A stretch of 64,000 bases of DNA from Bradyrhizobium barranii subsp. barranii (GTDB taxonomy: Bacteria; Pseudomonadota; Alphaproteobacteria; Rhizobiales; Xanthobacteraceae), in the NCBI RefSeq assembly GCF_017565645.3, contig NZ_CP086136.1:3765501-3829500 (forward strand), read 5' to 3'. Under the pieces are notes generated by a model, which saw only the letters and a list, made by a program, of their open reading frames with translations, was not told where the DNA came from and made no database searches. This document shows, piece after piece, positions 17,001 through 25,318 of this stretch. The translations under genes were made by a program, and so were the position numbers. Position 1 is the stretch's first letter. Each line of letters starts with the position of its first letter.

Positions 17001-17131
17001 ACTTTGCGAGCGTTCTTAACCACGCCTCGCAGGTTGGGCAGGACGTTGTCATTGCGAATGGAGATGACTCGCTCACGCTGAAGAACGTCAAGCTCGGTTC
17101 ACTGCAAAGCCACGACTTCCATTTCGCGTAA
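14021..17131 (+). CDS. Large type I-secreted beta-helix / Ig-like repeat / RTX-like exoprotein
   Basis: 1036 aa from a TTG start at 14021, with AAGGAGAG five bases upstream. Residues 1-260 read as a right-handed beta-helix (NNNIYNVENGINVEGSNVV, HYDGIQAQGGFNNVLISGN), as in pectate-lyase-like and carbohydrate-binding proteins. Residues about 270-950 hold seven Ig-like units of two alternating types, one opening with SFSNDSG and one with APTAPVL, each with a YDG...VGT...GSWS core typical of bacterial Ig-like adhesin domains. The C-terminus has one RTX-like nonapeptide (TGTTGDDIFVGNG) and ends in DFHFA, with no cysteine and no N-terminal signal peptide, as expected for a C-terminal type I secretion signal. 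The ABC exporter and fusion protein follow directly. A surface adhesin or polysaccharide-binding/modifying protein is inferred; catalytic activity is not shown. Confidence 0.85.
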   Translation: MAYTFNGVVYPDATTTGVPPGVTLNPYNGDITINTPGTVISGLKITGTVYINADNVTIKDCSIASTGYNVVNIKSGVSGAVVENCEINGTGNGPQGQTGIGGQGTFANNNIYNVENGINVEGSNVVIKGNYIHDLNASGGSAGHYDGIQAQGGFNNVLISGNTVLGRDTSCIIIQNAFGPIDNIKVDGNLLLGQNNAAATIYVEEKAGFSGQITNAQVTNNVLGKGFWYWSSIVDTNPVWTNNVDYATGKLVTTNNTLSGTPTTPPTPPATPDAPAIASFSNDTGKVGDGITSDTTLQLKGTAAANSAIKIYDGSTQIGTATANASGSWEYITAVLTNAQHVLKATATSASGQTSAASAALTVTVDNVAPTAPVLKSNTVVETNKVQLSGTAEAGSAINVYDGANLVGTATTGANGSWSITTSALSTGSHTLTAKATDAAGNVSAASQSANPVIGGATTPPPATPTIVSFSNDSGKAGDNVTNDNTLTLKGTGAANATITVFDGNTQVGSVKADASGNWSLTTAALKDGAHSFTATASTSSTAAAAAAATASPTSAVLAVTIDTTAPTAPVLKANSVVDTNHVLLSGTAEAGSSITVYDGSTLVGTGTAGTNGSWSITTNSLSNGTHTLTATATDVAGNASAASQSVKPVISTPTPPSPTAPKIASFSNDSGTVGDNITNDNTLTLKGTAVANATVKVFDGTTQVGSIKADGNGNWSVTTAALNDGDHHFTATGTDASGKASAASAALDVKIDTHAPVAPSVGLYTQGGSAVSGTTALDDLIVKGTAEANSKVAIFDGAKQIGTATAGNSGSWSYDTGHLDDGSHSFTAKAIDVAGNTSGSSTAKGVTVSGHSSPIDITGFGYYSTNAFIKGTADAYSQVKILDGNKIIGTVKADGDGDWTYKATGLSDQVHTFKAQEVNSSGQVTGTSSASAILGSSKGNTLTGTTGDDIFVGNGHPDTFVFDANFGKDVIKDFNSYGRSHDTVQFSKSAFSDFASVLNHASQVGQDVVIANGDDSLTLKNVKLGSLQSHDFHFA
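14850..16295 (+). repeat. Tandem Ig-like repeat units within the exoprotein gene
   Basis: Three successive A+B double units begin at about 14850, 15418 and 16006, roughly 566-592 bp apart. Each A unit opens with a SFSND(S/T)G coding block and each of the first two B units with APTAPVL; the third B unit is more divergent. The DNA of the A and B units is similar enough between copies to allow recombination that changes repeat number. Confidence 0.75.
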
Positions 17132-17165
17132 GCGAAGGGGCGCCATAAGGCGAAGTACATTCAAT

Positions 17166-17190
17166 ACCGCGGAGCCCTCGGCTCCGCGGT
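17166..17190 (+). terminator. Perfect 11-bp hairpin between exoprotein and exporter genes
   Basis: ACCGCGGAGCC (17166-17176), loop CTC, GGCTCCGCGGT (17180-17190). There is no T-run after it, so it is not a classic full terminator. It lies 34 bp after the exoprotein stop and 21 bp before the ABC transporter start. A role as a partial terminator or mRNA 3'-stabiliser, giving more exoprotein than exporter, is inferred. Confidence 0.65.
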
Positions 17191-17211
17191 GCATGTCAGG
17201 GGACGTGTTCC

Positions 17212-19149
17212 ATGAGCGATCTTGCACGGCGGGGGGATGCGCCCCCGCCGCTGAATATTGATGAGATACAGGTATCGAGATGGGCGATATTTATCGCCGC
17301 CCTCGGGCTTTTGGCAGAGCGGGCGCGATCATCGTCGCGCGCGTTGGGGCAGGGCTCGGTTGAGTTTGTACGAGCGCGGCTCTTTGCCCGCTCCCCCGGC
17401 TCTGCGGATCTCGACGATGAGCCGCAATCCGAGATTTCGGCATTCTTGACTTCGTGCCGTCGGATATTCTGGAGCCTTGCCGTCTTCAGCGGCCTGAGCA
17501 ATCTCTTGATGCTCACCGGCTCGTTCTTCATGCTTCAGGTCTATGACCGGGTGCTGCCCGGTCGCAGCATTCCGACGCTCGTCGCGTTGTTGGTGCTGGC
17601 GATGATGCTTTATCTCTTCCAGAGCGGTCTCGATCTTGTCAGAAGCCGGATCAGTGTTCGGATCGGGCGTTACTTCGATGAGAGGCTCGGGCTTCGTGTG
17701 TTCGACGCAGTCGTGCGCCTGCCGCTCAAGACGCGCGGCGATGGTGACGGCCAGCAGCCATTGCGGGATCTTGACCAGGTTCGCAGCTTCTTGTCCGGGG
17801 GCGGGCCGACTGCGCTGTTCGATTTGCCCTGGATGCCGATCTATCTTGGTATTTGCTTCCTGTTCCATTTTTGGATCGGCGTGACTGCGCTAGTCGGCGC
17901 GCTGGTGCTGGTCGGTATGACAATCCTGACTGAAACGCGAACGCGCGGCCCGGCAAAGGCCGTCTCGCGTCTCGGCGTGACGCGTAGCGCACTCGCGGCG
18001 GAAGGGCGACGAAACGCCGAAGTGCTGCATGCGATGGGAATGAGGCGGCAGGCGGCGTTGCGTTGGCGGGATGTCAACGGAAAGTATCTCTCGGCGCATG
18101 AGCAGGCGAGCGATGTTGCAAGCGGGCTGGGTGGGCTTTCGAAGTTCTTTCGCTCGTTTCTGCAGTCACTTGTGCTTGCGGTCGGAGCGGTCCTCGTCAT
18201 CAATCAGGAAGCGACCGCCGGCATCATCATTGCGGGCTCGATCCTGTCGGCAAGGGCGCTCGCCCCAGTGGAGGTGGCCATTGCGAACTGGAAGGGCTTC
18301 ATTGGAGCCCGACAGTCGGCACATCGGCTCGATCGGTTGCTGAAGCTCCTGCCCGAAGAGGTTGAGCACCTCGGACTCCCCGCGCCCAAAGAGGCGCTCG
18401 TGGTGGAGCAGCTCTATGTCGCGGCCCCCGACTCGGAGAAGGTGATCCTCTCGGACATCTCGTTTCAATTGAAGGGCGGCGAGGCCGTCGGGATTATCGG
18501 GCCCAGCGGATCAGGCAAGTCGACGCTGGTTCGTGCGTTGGTCGGCGTCTGGCCGCGGCTGCGTGGCAAGGTCAAGCTCGACAACGCGACGCTGGAACAG
18601 TGGTCGAGCGATGCGCTGGGCAAGCACATCGGCTATTTGCCGCAGGACGTCGAACTGTTCGACGGCAGCATTGCCGTCAATATCGCGCGCTTCGATGTCC
18701 ACGCAACATCCCAGGCGGTGCTGGAAGCTGCATTTGCGGCCGGCGCGCATGATCTCATACTCGCGCTCCCGGACGGCTATGCCACCAGGATCGGCGAGGG
18801 CGGAATGGCCCTGTCAGCCGGCCAGCGGCAACGCATCGGGCTCGCCCGGGCGCTCTACGGCAATCCTTTCCTGGTCGTGCTCGATGAGCCAACATCGAAC
18901 GTCGACTCCGAAGGTGAAGAGGCGCTCACGGCAGCGATCACGAGCGTTCGCAGTCGTGGCGGCATCGTTGCCGTAATTGCGCACCGGCCAAAGGCCCTCG
19001 AAGGGGTGGACCATGTCCTGGTGATCGGAGAGGGAAGAGTTCAGTCCTTTGGGCCGAAAGAGGAGGTCCTCAAAAAGGTGCTGCGACCGGCAGCTCCGCT
19101 CAGGGTGGTGGCAGACGGACAGGGAGGCGGACGATGGATCGCGAAGTAG
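17212..19149 (+). CDS. Type I secretion ABC transporter/permease (PrtD-like)
   Basis: 645 aa. An N-terminal region rich in charged residues is followed by the transmembrane domain (about 75-350), with ILALLVLAMM-type helices and the LMLTGSFFMLQVYDRVLPGR signature of PrtD/HlyB-type exporters. The nucleotide-binding domain has Walker A GPSGSGKST at 430-438, the signature LSAGQRQRIGLARAL at about 534, and Walker B LVVLDEPTSN at about 553. No peptidase C39 domain is present, which fits substrates without a GG leader. It lies 80 bp after the exoprotein gene and overlaps the fusion-protein gene by 16 bp. It should energise export of the 1036-aa protein through a TolC-like pore encoded elsewhere. 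Confidence 0.93.
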   Translation: MSDLARRGDAPPPLNIDEIQVSRWAIFIAALGLLAERARSSSRALGQGSVEFVRARLFARSPGSADLDDEPQSEISAFLTSCRRIFWSLAVFSGLSNLLMLTGSFFMLQVYDRVLPGRSIPTLVALLVLAMMLYLFQSGLDLVRSRISVRIGRYFDERLGLRVFDAVVRLPLKTRGDGDGQQPLRDLDQVRSFLSGGGPTALFDLPWMPIYLGICFLFHFWIGVTALVGALVLVGMTILTETRTRGPAKAVSRLGVTRSALAAEGRRNAEVLHAMGMRRQAALRWRDVNGKYLSAHEQASDVASGLGGLSKFFRSFLQSLVLAVGAVLVINQEATAGIIIAGSILSARALAPVEVAIANWKGFIGARQSAHRLDRLLKLLPEEVEHLGLPAPKEALVVEQLYVAAPDSEKVILSDISFQLKGGEAVGIIGPSGSGKSTLVRALVGVWPRLRGKVKLDNATLEQWSSDALGKHIGYLPQDVELFDGSIAVNIARFDVHATSQAVLEAAFAAGAHDLILALPDGYATRIGEGGMALSAGQRQRIGLARALYGNPFLVVLDEPTSNVDSEGEEALTAAITSVRSRGGIVAVIAHRPKALEGVDHVLVIGEGRVQSFGPKEEVLKKVLRPAAPLRVVADGQGGGRWIAK

Positions 19150-20450
19150 CAACGCCGGCGCTTCGGTCTATCCAGCGCTACATCATCGTCGGCATGGTCA
19201 TGGTCGGCTTCGTTACTTTTGGTATCGGCGGCTGGGCCGCGACGTCCCAATTGTCGGGCGCCGTGATCGGACAAGGCGTCGTCGTGGTGGACTCGAGCGT
19301 GAAGAAGGTTCAGCACGCCACCGGTGGCATTGTCGGCGAACTGCGTGTCCGCGACGGTGACCGGGTGAAGGCAGGCGACATCTTGATCCGGTTGGACGAG
19401 ACGCAAACGCTTGCGAACGCAACGATCGTCACCAAGAGTTTCGACGAATTGCTCGCGCGTCAGGCGCGCCTCGAAACCGAGCGCGACGGCGCCGAACAGA
19501 TTCTGTTTCCAGCGACCCTGCTCGAACGAGCGAGAGACACCAATCTGGAGGCGGGGCGTGCGATCGCGGCGGAGCGCACATTGTTCGATCTGCGCCGGCA
19601 ATCCCGGAACGGCCAGAAGTCGCAGCTCAAGGAGCGTAAGGCCCAGCTTCAGGATGAAATCAAGGGTTATGTCGGGCAAGCGGAGGCCAAGCAGAAAGAG
19701 GTCGAGTTCATCCGCCAGGAGCTCGAGGGCGTCCGGACGCTCTTCCAAAAGAACCTCGTGCCGATTACACGCTTGACCGCGCTCGAGCGCGACACCGCTC
19801 GGCTGGAAGGTGAGCGGAGCCAGTTGAGCGGCATGATGGCCCAGTCAAAGGGAAAGATAGCTGAGATCGAGCTTCAGATCATCCAGATCGATCAGGACCT
19901 GCGCACCGAGGTCGGCAAGGATCTCATCGAAACGCGCTCCAAGCTTTCCGAGCTCACCGAGCGCAAGACCGCGGCGGTGGATCAGCTCAATCGAATCGAT
20001 ATCCGCGCGCCGCAGTCCGGCCGCGTTCATCAGCTTTCCGTCCACACCGTGGGAGGAGTGATTGCTCCTGGCGAGCAGATCATGCTCATCGTGCCGGATT
20101 CGGATGCCCTCGCGGTTGAAGTCAAGATCGCGCCCCGAGACATCGATCATGTCTATGTCGGCCAAAGCGCGTCGATGCAATTCGCGGCGTTCAACCAGAA
20201 GACGACGCCTGGGGTCGACGGAGAGGTGAGCATGGTGTCGGCGGACCTGACGCAGGAACAGCGCACCGGAGCGAGCTATTACACGGTGCGGATTCTGCTC
20301 AAGGCGGAGGAGCTGGCGAGGCTCGGATCTGCCAAGCTGGTGCCGGGCATGCCGGTCGATGTCTTCATCAAGACGCCGTCGCGAACTGCGTTGTCCTACC
20401 TGATCAAGCCATTACGTGATCAGGCCGGGCGCGCGTTCAAGGAGCAGTGA
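19134..20450 (+). CDS. HlyD-family type I secretion membrane fusion protein (PrtE-like)
   Basis: 438 aa. One N-terminal transmembrane helix (about 16-40, YIIVGMVMVGFVTFGIGGWA) is followed by the barrel-sandwich start GVVVVDSSVKKVQHATGGIV. A long coiled coil lies at about 115-260 (QLKERKAQLQDEIKGYVGQA, KQKEVEFIRQELEGVRTLF), then the second lipoyl half with IRAPQSGRVHQLSVHTVGG and IVPDSDALAVEVKI. The C-terminal GMPVDVFIKTPSRTALSYLI is the standard family ending. It links the inner-membrane ABC protein to an outer-membrane TolC. The ATG at 19134 lies inside the end of the ABC gene, so the two are translationally coupled. Confidence 0.93.
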   Translation: MDREVATPALRSIQRYIIVGMVMVGFVTFGIGGWAATSQLSGAVIGQGVVVVDSSVKKVQHATGGIVGELRVRDGDRVKAGDILIRLDETQTLANATIVTKSFDELLARQARLETERDGAEQILFPATLLERARDTNLEAGRAIAAERTLFDLRRQSRNGQKSQLKERKAQLQDEIKGYVGQAEAKQKEVEFIRQELEGVRTLFQKNLVPITRLTALERDTARLEGERSQLSGMMAQSKGKIAEIELQIIQIDQDLRTEVGKDLIETRSKLSELTERKTAAVDQLNRIDIRAPQSGRVHQLSVHTVGGVIAPGEQIMLIVPDSDALAVEVKIAPRDIDHVYVGQSASMQFAAFNQKTTPGVDGEVSMVSADLTQEQRTGASYYTVRILLKAEELARLGSAKLVPGMPVDVFIKTPSRTALSYLIKPLRDQAGRAFKEQ

Positions 20451-20650
20451 GATTGACGAACGTGAGTGTCTTGACCGGCCTCCAAACCGACGCAGGTGAG
20501 CTGCGCCTGTTGCAAAATACCCGATGACGGGCCAAGCGAGTGCCGAGATCCCCGTCCAGAACCGGCGCTCGGGACCCCTATTCGCAACAGCGGGGGCGCT
20601 TGGTCTATGCCATGCGCGTCGTGGCGGGGCGGCGTGCGTAACCGCCCGCT

Positions 20651-21508
20651 TCAGTTGATGAATCGAACAGCGAGCATCAACCTATCGCCTTGGGTGGGCG
20701 GTGATGCGCGGTGATAGCATGAGGTATCCTGAACGAAGCCGAGGCCTGCTTGGCCTTCAATGACAACTTCGTTCTCAATTCCATACTGCCGCCTTACGTC
20801 TGCCTCGCTCGCTTTGACCGAGCCGAGCAGCATGCGAAGCGGCTTGTGCTTGTGCGACCGCTTCATCATGACATGCGCGCCGGAATTGCGGTCGGTGTCA
20901 GTGATGTAGAAGCTGGCGTACACGAAATTGAATCCCATGACGTCATAATGATAGTCGATGACGCCGTGTTTCATCCGTCGGCGCGCCTCGCCGGTAAAGT
21001 CCGACGCGAAGCTCCAATCGAGGATGGTCATCACTCGACGTGGCTCGTGCCCCAGATAGCCACGCACAACAGCGCGTAGCACCGGATCATTGATGACAGC
21101 CTGCACGGCAGGACATCGCGAGGGCTCGCGGATGCCTCCGACCGGGATGTCCCTTCCGTCGATACATTTGCCTCGAACCACGTCGGCGTATTTGAATTCA
21201 GGTCCTGTCGGATCGAAGATGGCGTGAAGCGGTTCAGATCGGGCAAACGCCTCGATCTCGGCGACGGTGTCTGCCGGGAGTTGCAAGCCGATAAAGACGG
21301 CTTCCTCACGAATGGTTTGCACGACGCGAGGGATGTCGGTGCCAGGGAAGAGCGTCGCATGTTTCTCGGCATCAGGGACAGTCGGGCTTCCAAGACTCGC
21401 AGCCAGATGGCGCACGGAGCTGTAGGCGGATCGGACTGTCCTAAACCTTCCAAGCGCGTATGCGACGTCTCCTCGGGCAATCTTGGTTGCAATGGACTGG
21501 ATGTTCAT
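20651..21508 (-). CDS. Phytanoyl-CoA dioxygenase (PhyH)-like Fe(II)/2-oxoglutarate oxygenase
   Basis: 285 aa from the ATG at 21508, with GGAG seven bases upstream. A GTG at 21520 is a weaker alternative. The facial triad is visible as HYDVMG (His and Asp, near residue 180) and the distal His in SCYHRASPP (near residue 265), with the 2-oxoglutarate-binding Arg likely in HRASPPTQGDRLMLAVRF. ASFYITDTDRNSGAHVMMKR is typical of the PhyH family. Substrates of bacterial PhyH proteins range from ectoine to sugars and antibiotics. Next to polysaccharide genes, a glycan- or lipid-modifying hydroxylation is possible but not shown. Confidence 0.75.
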   Translation of the reverse strand: MNIQSIATKIARGDVAYALGRFRTVRSAYSSVRHLAASLGSPTVPDAEKHATLFPGTDIPRVVQTIREEAVFIGLQLPADTVAEIEAFARSEPLHAIFDPTGPEFKYADVVRGKCIDGRDIPVGGIREPSRCPAVQAVINDPVLRAVVRGYLGHEPRRVMTILDWSFASDFTGEARRRMKHGVIDYHYDVMGFNFVYASFYITDTDRNSGAHVMMKRSHKHKPLRMLLGSVKASEADVRRQYGIENEVVIEGQAGLGFVQDTSCYHRASPPTQGDRLMLAVRFIN

Positions 21509-22043
21509 TTCGAGCTCCACGAAACACTGTGTTATTTAGATTGGATGTCCTTTTGGGATCTCTTTGTTGGATCTCTTTCTTCTCGCTTTCACTTCGACCG
21601 GCGCGAATAAATCAACACGATAGGTGCCGCGCCGCGTAGCATCCCACGGTCTGATTTCTCGAGATTCAGCTTCCGATCATTCAGAGGAGCAGTCCCAGAC
21701 GCGGTTTATGCAATCAATTTTCACGACCTCGCAATTATTGATCGAAACAACTGGGCCGCGCATCGCTACGAAGTCAAACACTATTTCGTGATTTAAATTT
21801 TGTAAATCCATTTAATATTTAGTCCTATAGAATAGTATTAATTGACCGCGGGCTGCTCCATTGCCTTCTGTGTCGGGCGCGACACCTCCGGCAATTCCAG
21901 CGTGGCCTCCCCTGAGAGGAATTCTGGTGCATGTCGGGGAGGTTGCGCGAGCTTGGTCTTGGCCGCGCTCTTCAGGCAAGCCTTGGGGGCGGCGCGGTAT
22001 CGAGTAAAATGTTTGATTTAATTCGTGACGACCGTAAAATCTT
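21509..22043. other. AT-rich intergenic region
   Basis: About 535 bp between the leftward PhyH-like gene and the rightward acyltransferase. Bases about 21765-21845 are AT-rich (tttaatatttagtcctatag) and probably carry a promoter. Open frames across it are not convincing, with no ribosome-binding sites or motifs. An 18-codon frame from about 22011 (MFDLIRDDRKILWS) may be a gene remnant. Confidence 0.4.
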
Positions 22044-22163
22044 ATGGAGCTACACCGTGAGCTGACAGCCCGCGGATGGTTCGGCGCGGCCAGAAAAAGA
22101 CGTTTTAATGCGTCGCTTCGTGAGATGCGCGTGAGAATGGCCCAAGAGAGTACCTTTGGATGA
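22044..22163 (+). CDS. Possible 39-aa ORF coupled to the acyltransferase
   Basis: The ATG at 22044 opens a frame (MELHRELTARGWFGAARKRR...) that ends in a TGA overlapping the acyltransferase ATG (ATGA at 22160-22163). The coupling is suggestive. There is no clear ribosome-binding site, and it may instead be the tail of a broken upstream gene. It is basic and has no recognisable domain. Confidence 0.3.
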   Translation: MELHRELTARGWFGAARKRRFNASLREMRVRMAQESTFG

Positions 22164-22714
22164 CGCAAAAGTCGCAGTCGGGAATGCCCGATGAGATGGT
22201 TGACAAGTGGCTGGGGCTCATAAGGCCATTTATGCAGGCTCTCGCGATCCGTAAAAAGGCGCAGTTTGGCCGGAGGGTCTCGATCGGAGACCTCCTGACC
22301 GAGCGCGGCGACAATGCGGCTGCCTACGGCTTCGGCGAGGGCACCACCATGTATGATGGCGTGCTGGTGCTGGGAGATGTCCGGGTCGGCCGCAACACGT
22401 GGATAGGACCAGGCTGTATTCTGGATGGCTCCGGCGGCCTCGACATCGGCGACTGGTGCTCACTATCCGCCGGCGCCCAGATCTACTCGCACCACACGGT
22501 CGGCCGCTCCACCTCGCTTGGCGAAAAGCCCATTGACTACGCTCCGACCAGGATCGGAAATGGCGTCTACATCGGACCCAATGCGGTCCTTCAGATGGGC
22601 ATCACGATTGGCGACAAAGCCGTGATAGGCGCTAATTCATTCGTCAACCGCGACGTTCCGGCTGGTGCGAAAGTATTCGGATGTCCGGCGCGTATTCGAG
22701 CGGATTTCAGGTGA
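22160..22714 (+). CDS. Left-handed beta-helix (hexapeptide) acyltransferase
   Basis: 184 aa. From residue 55 onward there are imperfect hexapeptide repeats (VLVLGDVRVGRNTWIGPGCI, IGDWCSLSAGAQIYSHHTVG, IGNGVYIGPNAVLQMGITIG, IGDKAVIGANSFVNRDVPAG). The ending KVFGCPARIRADF is the usual LbH terminus of WbbJ/NodL-like O-acetyltransferases. The catalytic His is likely in IYSHHTVG. It probably O-acetylates a polysaccharide or nucleotide sugar, in keeping with the glycan gene context. Its last 78 bases overlap the convergent VanZ-like gene. Confidence 0.85.
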   Translation: MTQKSQSGMPDEMVDKWLGLIRPFMQALAIRKKAQFGRRVSIGDLLTERGDNAAAYGFGEGTTMYDGVLVLGDVRVGRNTWIGPGCILDGSGGLDIGDWCSLSAGAQIYSHHTVGRSTSLGEKPIDYAPTRIGNGVYIGPNAVLQMGITIGDKAVIGANSFVNRDVPAGAKVFGCPARIRADFR

Positions 22715-23128
22715 GGAACTCTGGGGCAGCGTTTCGCAACGGTTTTTCGCCGAGTATTGCTGCTGGCTGCGAAGCGTTTTCCCCAAACTGAGTATCGCGT
22801 GGCCCGCTCCCAGACCTAGACAGCCGCCCGCCATCTTCTCCACCGCGTCGGCCAATCGCGCATGGCGATCGGGCGTGGCAAGCTGCATGAGCTCGAGTAG
22901 TGCAGCGCTTCCGATCACGAGACAAAGCACGAGCGTGGTATGGCGCGGATAGGCGAAGCAGAACAAGAGCCCAATCGGAATAAACGCGGCGACATGCTCG
23001 AGGCTGGTTGGATAGCGAAGAGTTGGACGTGCGCCGAGCGGCGAAATGGTGGCATAGACGAGGAAGCACAAGAATGTCCAAGCGGCCACAGCGGCAATTC
23101 TCTGAGCCATAGCGGCTGGTCCTGACAT
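22637..23128 (-). CDS. VanZ-like membrane protein
   Basis: 163 aa with four predicted helices: AAVAAWTFLCFLVYATISPL, SLEHVAAFIPIGLLFCFAYP, TLVLCLVIGSAALLELMQLA and GGCLGLGAGHAILSLG. The order and the ELMQL..PDRHARLADAVEKM..G pattern match the VanZ-like family, whose founding member gives low-level teicoplanin resistance. The rhizobial copies have no defined role but often sit beside polysaccharide genes. The ATG at 23110 has a better ribosome-binding site (AGGA) than the one at 23128. The 3' end overlaps the acyltransferase gene by 78 bp on the opposite strand. A shorter paralogue lies at 36223-36588. Confidence 0.7.
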   Translation of the reverse strand: MSGPAAMAQRIAAVAAWTFLCFLVYATISPLGARPTLRYPTSLEHVAAFIPIGLLFCFAYPRHTTLVLCLVIGSAALLELMQLATPDRHARLADAVEKMAGGCLGLGAGHAILSLGKTLRSQQQYSAKNRCETLPQSSSPEIRSNTRRTSEYFRTSRNVAVDE

Positions 23129-23191
23129 ATGCGGGAGCTCGGCGATTGCGTTCGGTGAAAGGCGGGCGATCCAGTGCTTCGCGCCTTTGCT

Positions 23192-24283
23192 TTATTGAAC
23201 GGGGCTTGGCCGGGTAAGCCCGCTGCTCAGCCCAACCCTTGTGGCCTCATAGCCCTTTTCTAGTATCGCTCGCCACCATCGTTTTTCGTCCACATACCAT
23301 CGTACGGTCTTTTCGATCCCGCTTTCAAAGGTCTCTTGCGGGCGCCAACCGAGCTCGAGTTCAAGCTTCGAAGCATCAATTGCGTAGCGATGGTCGTGGC
23401 CGGGGCGGTCTTCCACGAAGGAGATCAAGCGCCGGTACGGATGTTCTTTGGGGACCAGCTGGTCTAACAGGTCGCAGATGGACTCGACGACACGAAGGTT
23501 GGTTCGCTCATTCCGGCCACCTATATTGTAGGTGCCGCCGACCTTGCCGCGTTCCAGCACCAGCGAGAGAGCCCTTGCGTGGTCTTCCACGTAGAGCCAA
23601 TCTCGAATGTTGCTGCCGTCGCCATAGATCGGCAAAGGCTCTCCCGCGAGACCTTTGATAATGATGTGGGGGATCAGCTTTTCCGGGAAATGATAAGGGC
23701 CGTAATTGTTCGAACAGTTCGTTACGACCGTAGGCAGATCGTACGTTTCGTGCCATGCCCGGACGAGATGGTCGGATGAAGCCTTGGTCGCCGAATAGGG
23801 TGAACTCGGTGCATAGGCGGTGGTCTCGGTGAAAAGGCCCTCGTCACCCAGCGAGCCAAATACTTCATCGGTGGAGATGTGTAGGAAGCGAAAATTTTCG
23901 CGCTTCCGGGGCGCGATCGCTCGCCAGTAACGCAGCGTCTCCTGCAGCAGCGTGAAGGTACCGACGACGTTGGTCTGGACAAATTCGTTGGGGCCGTCGA
24001 TCGAGCGGTCGACATGGCTTTCGGCGGCCAGGTTCATCACCGCGTCGGGCTGATACTTGTCGAACAACGTCCGCAAGCCAGCGCCATCGCAGATACATTG
24101 CTGTACGAAGGCGTAGCGAGGGTGGCCGCAAGCCGGGGTCAGCGAGTCGAGATTGGCGGCGTAAGTAAGCTTGTCGATATTGACGACGCGAGCCTGCGTA
24201 TCGCGCAGGAGATGTCGTATGACAGCGGACCCGATGAAGCCAGCTCCGCCAGTGACAAAAATCGTGGGATTATTCAGCCGCAT
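23192..24283 (-). CDS. rfbB: dTDP-glucose 4,6-dehydratase
   Basis: 363 aa from the ATG at 24283, overlapping the end of rfbA by 14 bp. The Rossmann motif [16 protein letters not shown] lies at the N-terminus. [18 protein letters not shown] holds the catalytic Thr/Asp/Glu triad, and [12 protein letters not shown] is the YxxxK of short-chain dehydrogenases. It converts dTDP-glucose to dTDP-4-keto-6-deoxyglucose, step two of dTDP-L-rhamnose synthesis. It is paired with rfbA, with rfbC and rfbD on the opposite strand, so all four pathway enzymes are present. The C-terminus is about 20 residues longer than in short orthologues. Confidence 0.96.
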   Translation of the reverse strand: MRLNNPTIFVTGGAGFIGSAVIRHLLRDTQARVVNIDKLTYAANLDSLTPACGHPRYAFVQQCICDGAGLRTLFDKYQPDAVMNLAAESHVDRSIDGPNEFVQTNVVGTFTLLQETLRYWRAIAPRKRENFRFLHISTDEVFGSLGDEGLFTETTAYAPSSPYSATKASSDHLVRAWHETYDLPTVVTNCSNNYGPYHFPEKLIPHIIIKGLAGEPLPIYGDGSNIRDWLYVEDHARALSLVLERGKVGGTYNIGGRNERTNLRVVESICDLLDQLVPKEHPYRRLISFVEDRPGHDHRYAIDASKLELELGWRPQETFESGIEKTVRWYVDEKRWWRAILEKGYEATRVGLSSGLTRPSPVQ

Positions 24284-25178
24284 GCATCGTCTCGACAATG
24301 GAGCTGCGTGCGTAGTCCCTCGCGACCGATTTCAGATATTCTCCGTAGCTGCTCTTGTTGCTCTTCTCGGCGGCCCTTTCGAATTGCTGCAACGAAATGT
24401 AACCTTGGCGAAGCGCGATCTCTTCGGGGCAGGCGATGTGAAGGCCTTGGCGCTGCTCCAGGATCTGAACGAAATGGCTGGCCTCGACCAGCGAAGCGTG
24501 AGTGCCGGTATCGAGCCATGCGAAGCCACGGCCGAGGACCTCGACGAAAAGGTCGCCCCGCTCGAGGTAGGCTCTGTTGACATCGGTAATCTCGATCTCG
24601 CCGCGCGCCGAAGGTTTAACATTCGCAGCGATATCAAGCACATCGTTGTCGTAGAAATAAAGACCGGTTACCGCAACGTTGGACTTCGGATGTTTCGGCT
24701 TCTCTTCGATCGACAAGGCATGGCCCGACCGGTCGAGCTCCACCACGCCATAAGCCTGCGGCTCATTGACTACATAGCCGAATATCGTCGCGCCCTTCGC
24801 ACGAACGGAAGCAGTGGAAAGTGCGTTAGGGAGGCCGTGTCCGTAGAAGATGTTGTCACCCAAGATCAAGGCAACCGAATCCGAGCCTACGAAGTCGCGT
24901 CCGACGATGAAAGCATCTGCGAGCCCGCGCGGTGTCTCTTGTGTGGCGTATTCGAAGCGGAGGCCGATCTCCGAGCCGGTGCCTAGCAAGCGCTGAAACA
25001 GGGGACTGTCTTGCGGTGTCGAGATGATGAGGATGTCTCTAATGCCCGCTAGCATCAGGGTTGACAGCGGATAGTAGATCATTGGCTTGTCGAAAACGGG
25101 CAGGAGCTGCTTCGATACGACCGTGGTAACTGGATAAAGGCGTGAACCGGTACCGCCCGCGAGAATAATGCCTTTCAT
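24270..25178 (-). CDS. rfbA: Glucose-1-phosphate thymidylyltransferase
   Basis: 302 aa. The nucleotidyltransferase signature [16 protein letters not shown] starts at residue 3, with [20 protein letters not shown] next, then [11 protein letters not shown] and [20 protein letters not shown]. The ATG at 25178 has GAGGGG just upstream; a TTG 12 bp earlier is less likely. It makes dTDP-glucose from glucose-1-phosphate and dTTP, step one of the rhamnose pathway, and is normally feedback-inhibited by dTDP-rhamnose. It is the first gene of the leftward rfbA-rfbB pair. Confidence 0.96.
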   Translation of the reverse strand: MKGIILAGGTGSRLYPVTTVVSKQLLPVFDKPMIYYPLSTLMLAGIRDILIISTPQDSPLFQRLLGTGSEIGLRFEYATQETPRGLADAFIVGRDFVGSDSVALILGDNIFYGHGLPNALSTASVRAKGATIFGYVVNEPQAYGVVELDRSGHALSIEEKPKHPKSNVAVTGLYFYDNDVLDIAANVKPSARGEIEITDVNRAYLERGDLFVEVLGRGFAWLDTGTHASLVEASHFVQILEQRQGLHIACPEEIALRQGYISLQQFERAAEKSNKSSYGEYLKSVARDYARSSIVETMHAAE

Positions 25179-25318
25179 CGCCCCTCGCAAAATACTTGGT
25201 TTTGTGGAAATATAAGTTTGATCCTCAATAGGATTCCGATTATCTATTTAATATGGCTGTATGTCCATAGTTAATTTAATATAATAAATTCAATCGCCTA
25301 GTCGGCGCGGGTATAAAG
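25179..25318. promoter_or_regulatory. Divergent promoter region of the rfb genes
   Basis: 140 bp, strongly AT-rich (about 25200-25300) between rfbA (leftward) and rfbC (rightward). Both gene pairs must start here, so back-to-back promoters are expected. Candidate AT-rich hexamers are numerous and I do not assign specific boxes. Confidence 0.6.

Noticed and set aside
20456..20640. Short frame after the membrane fusion gene (TTG start, TNVSVLTGLQTDAGELR)
   Set aside because: It stops after 24 codons, and the continuation is in the same phase only past a stop. It might be a gene remnant, but no family is recognisable.
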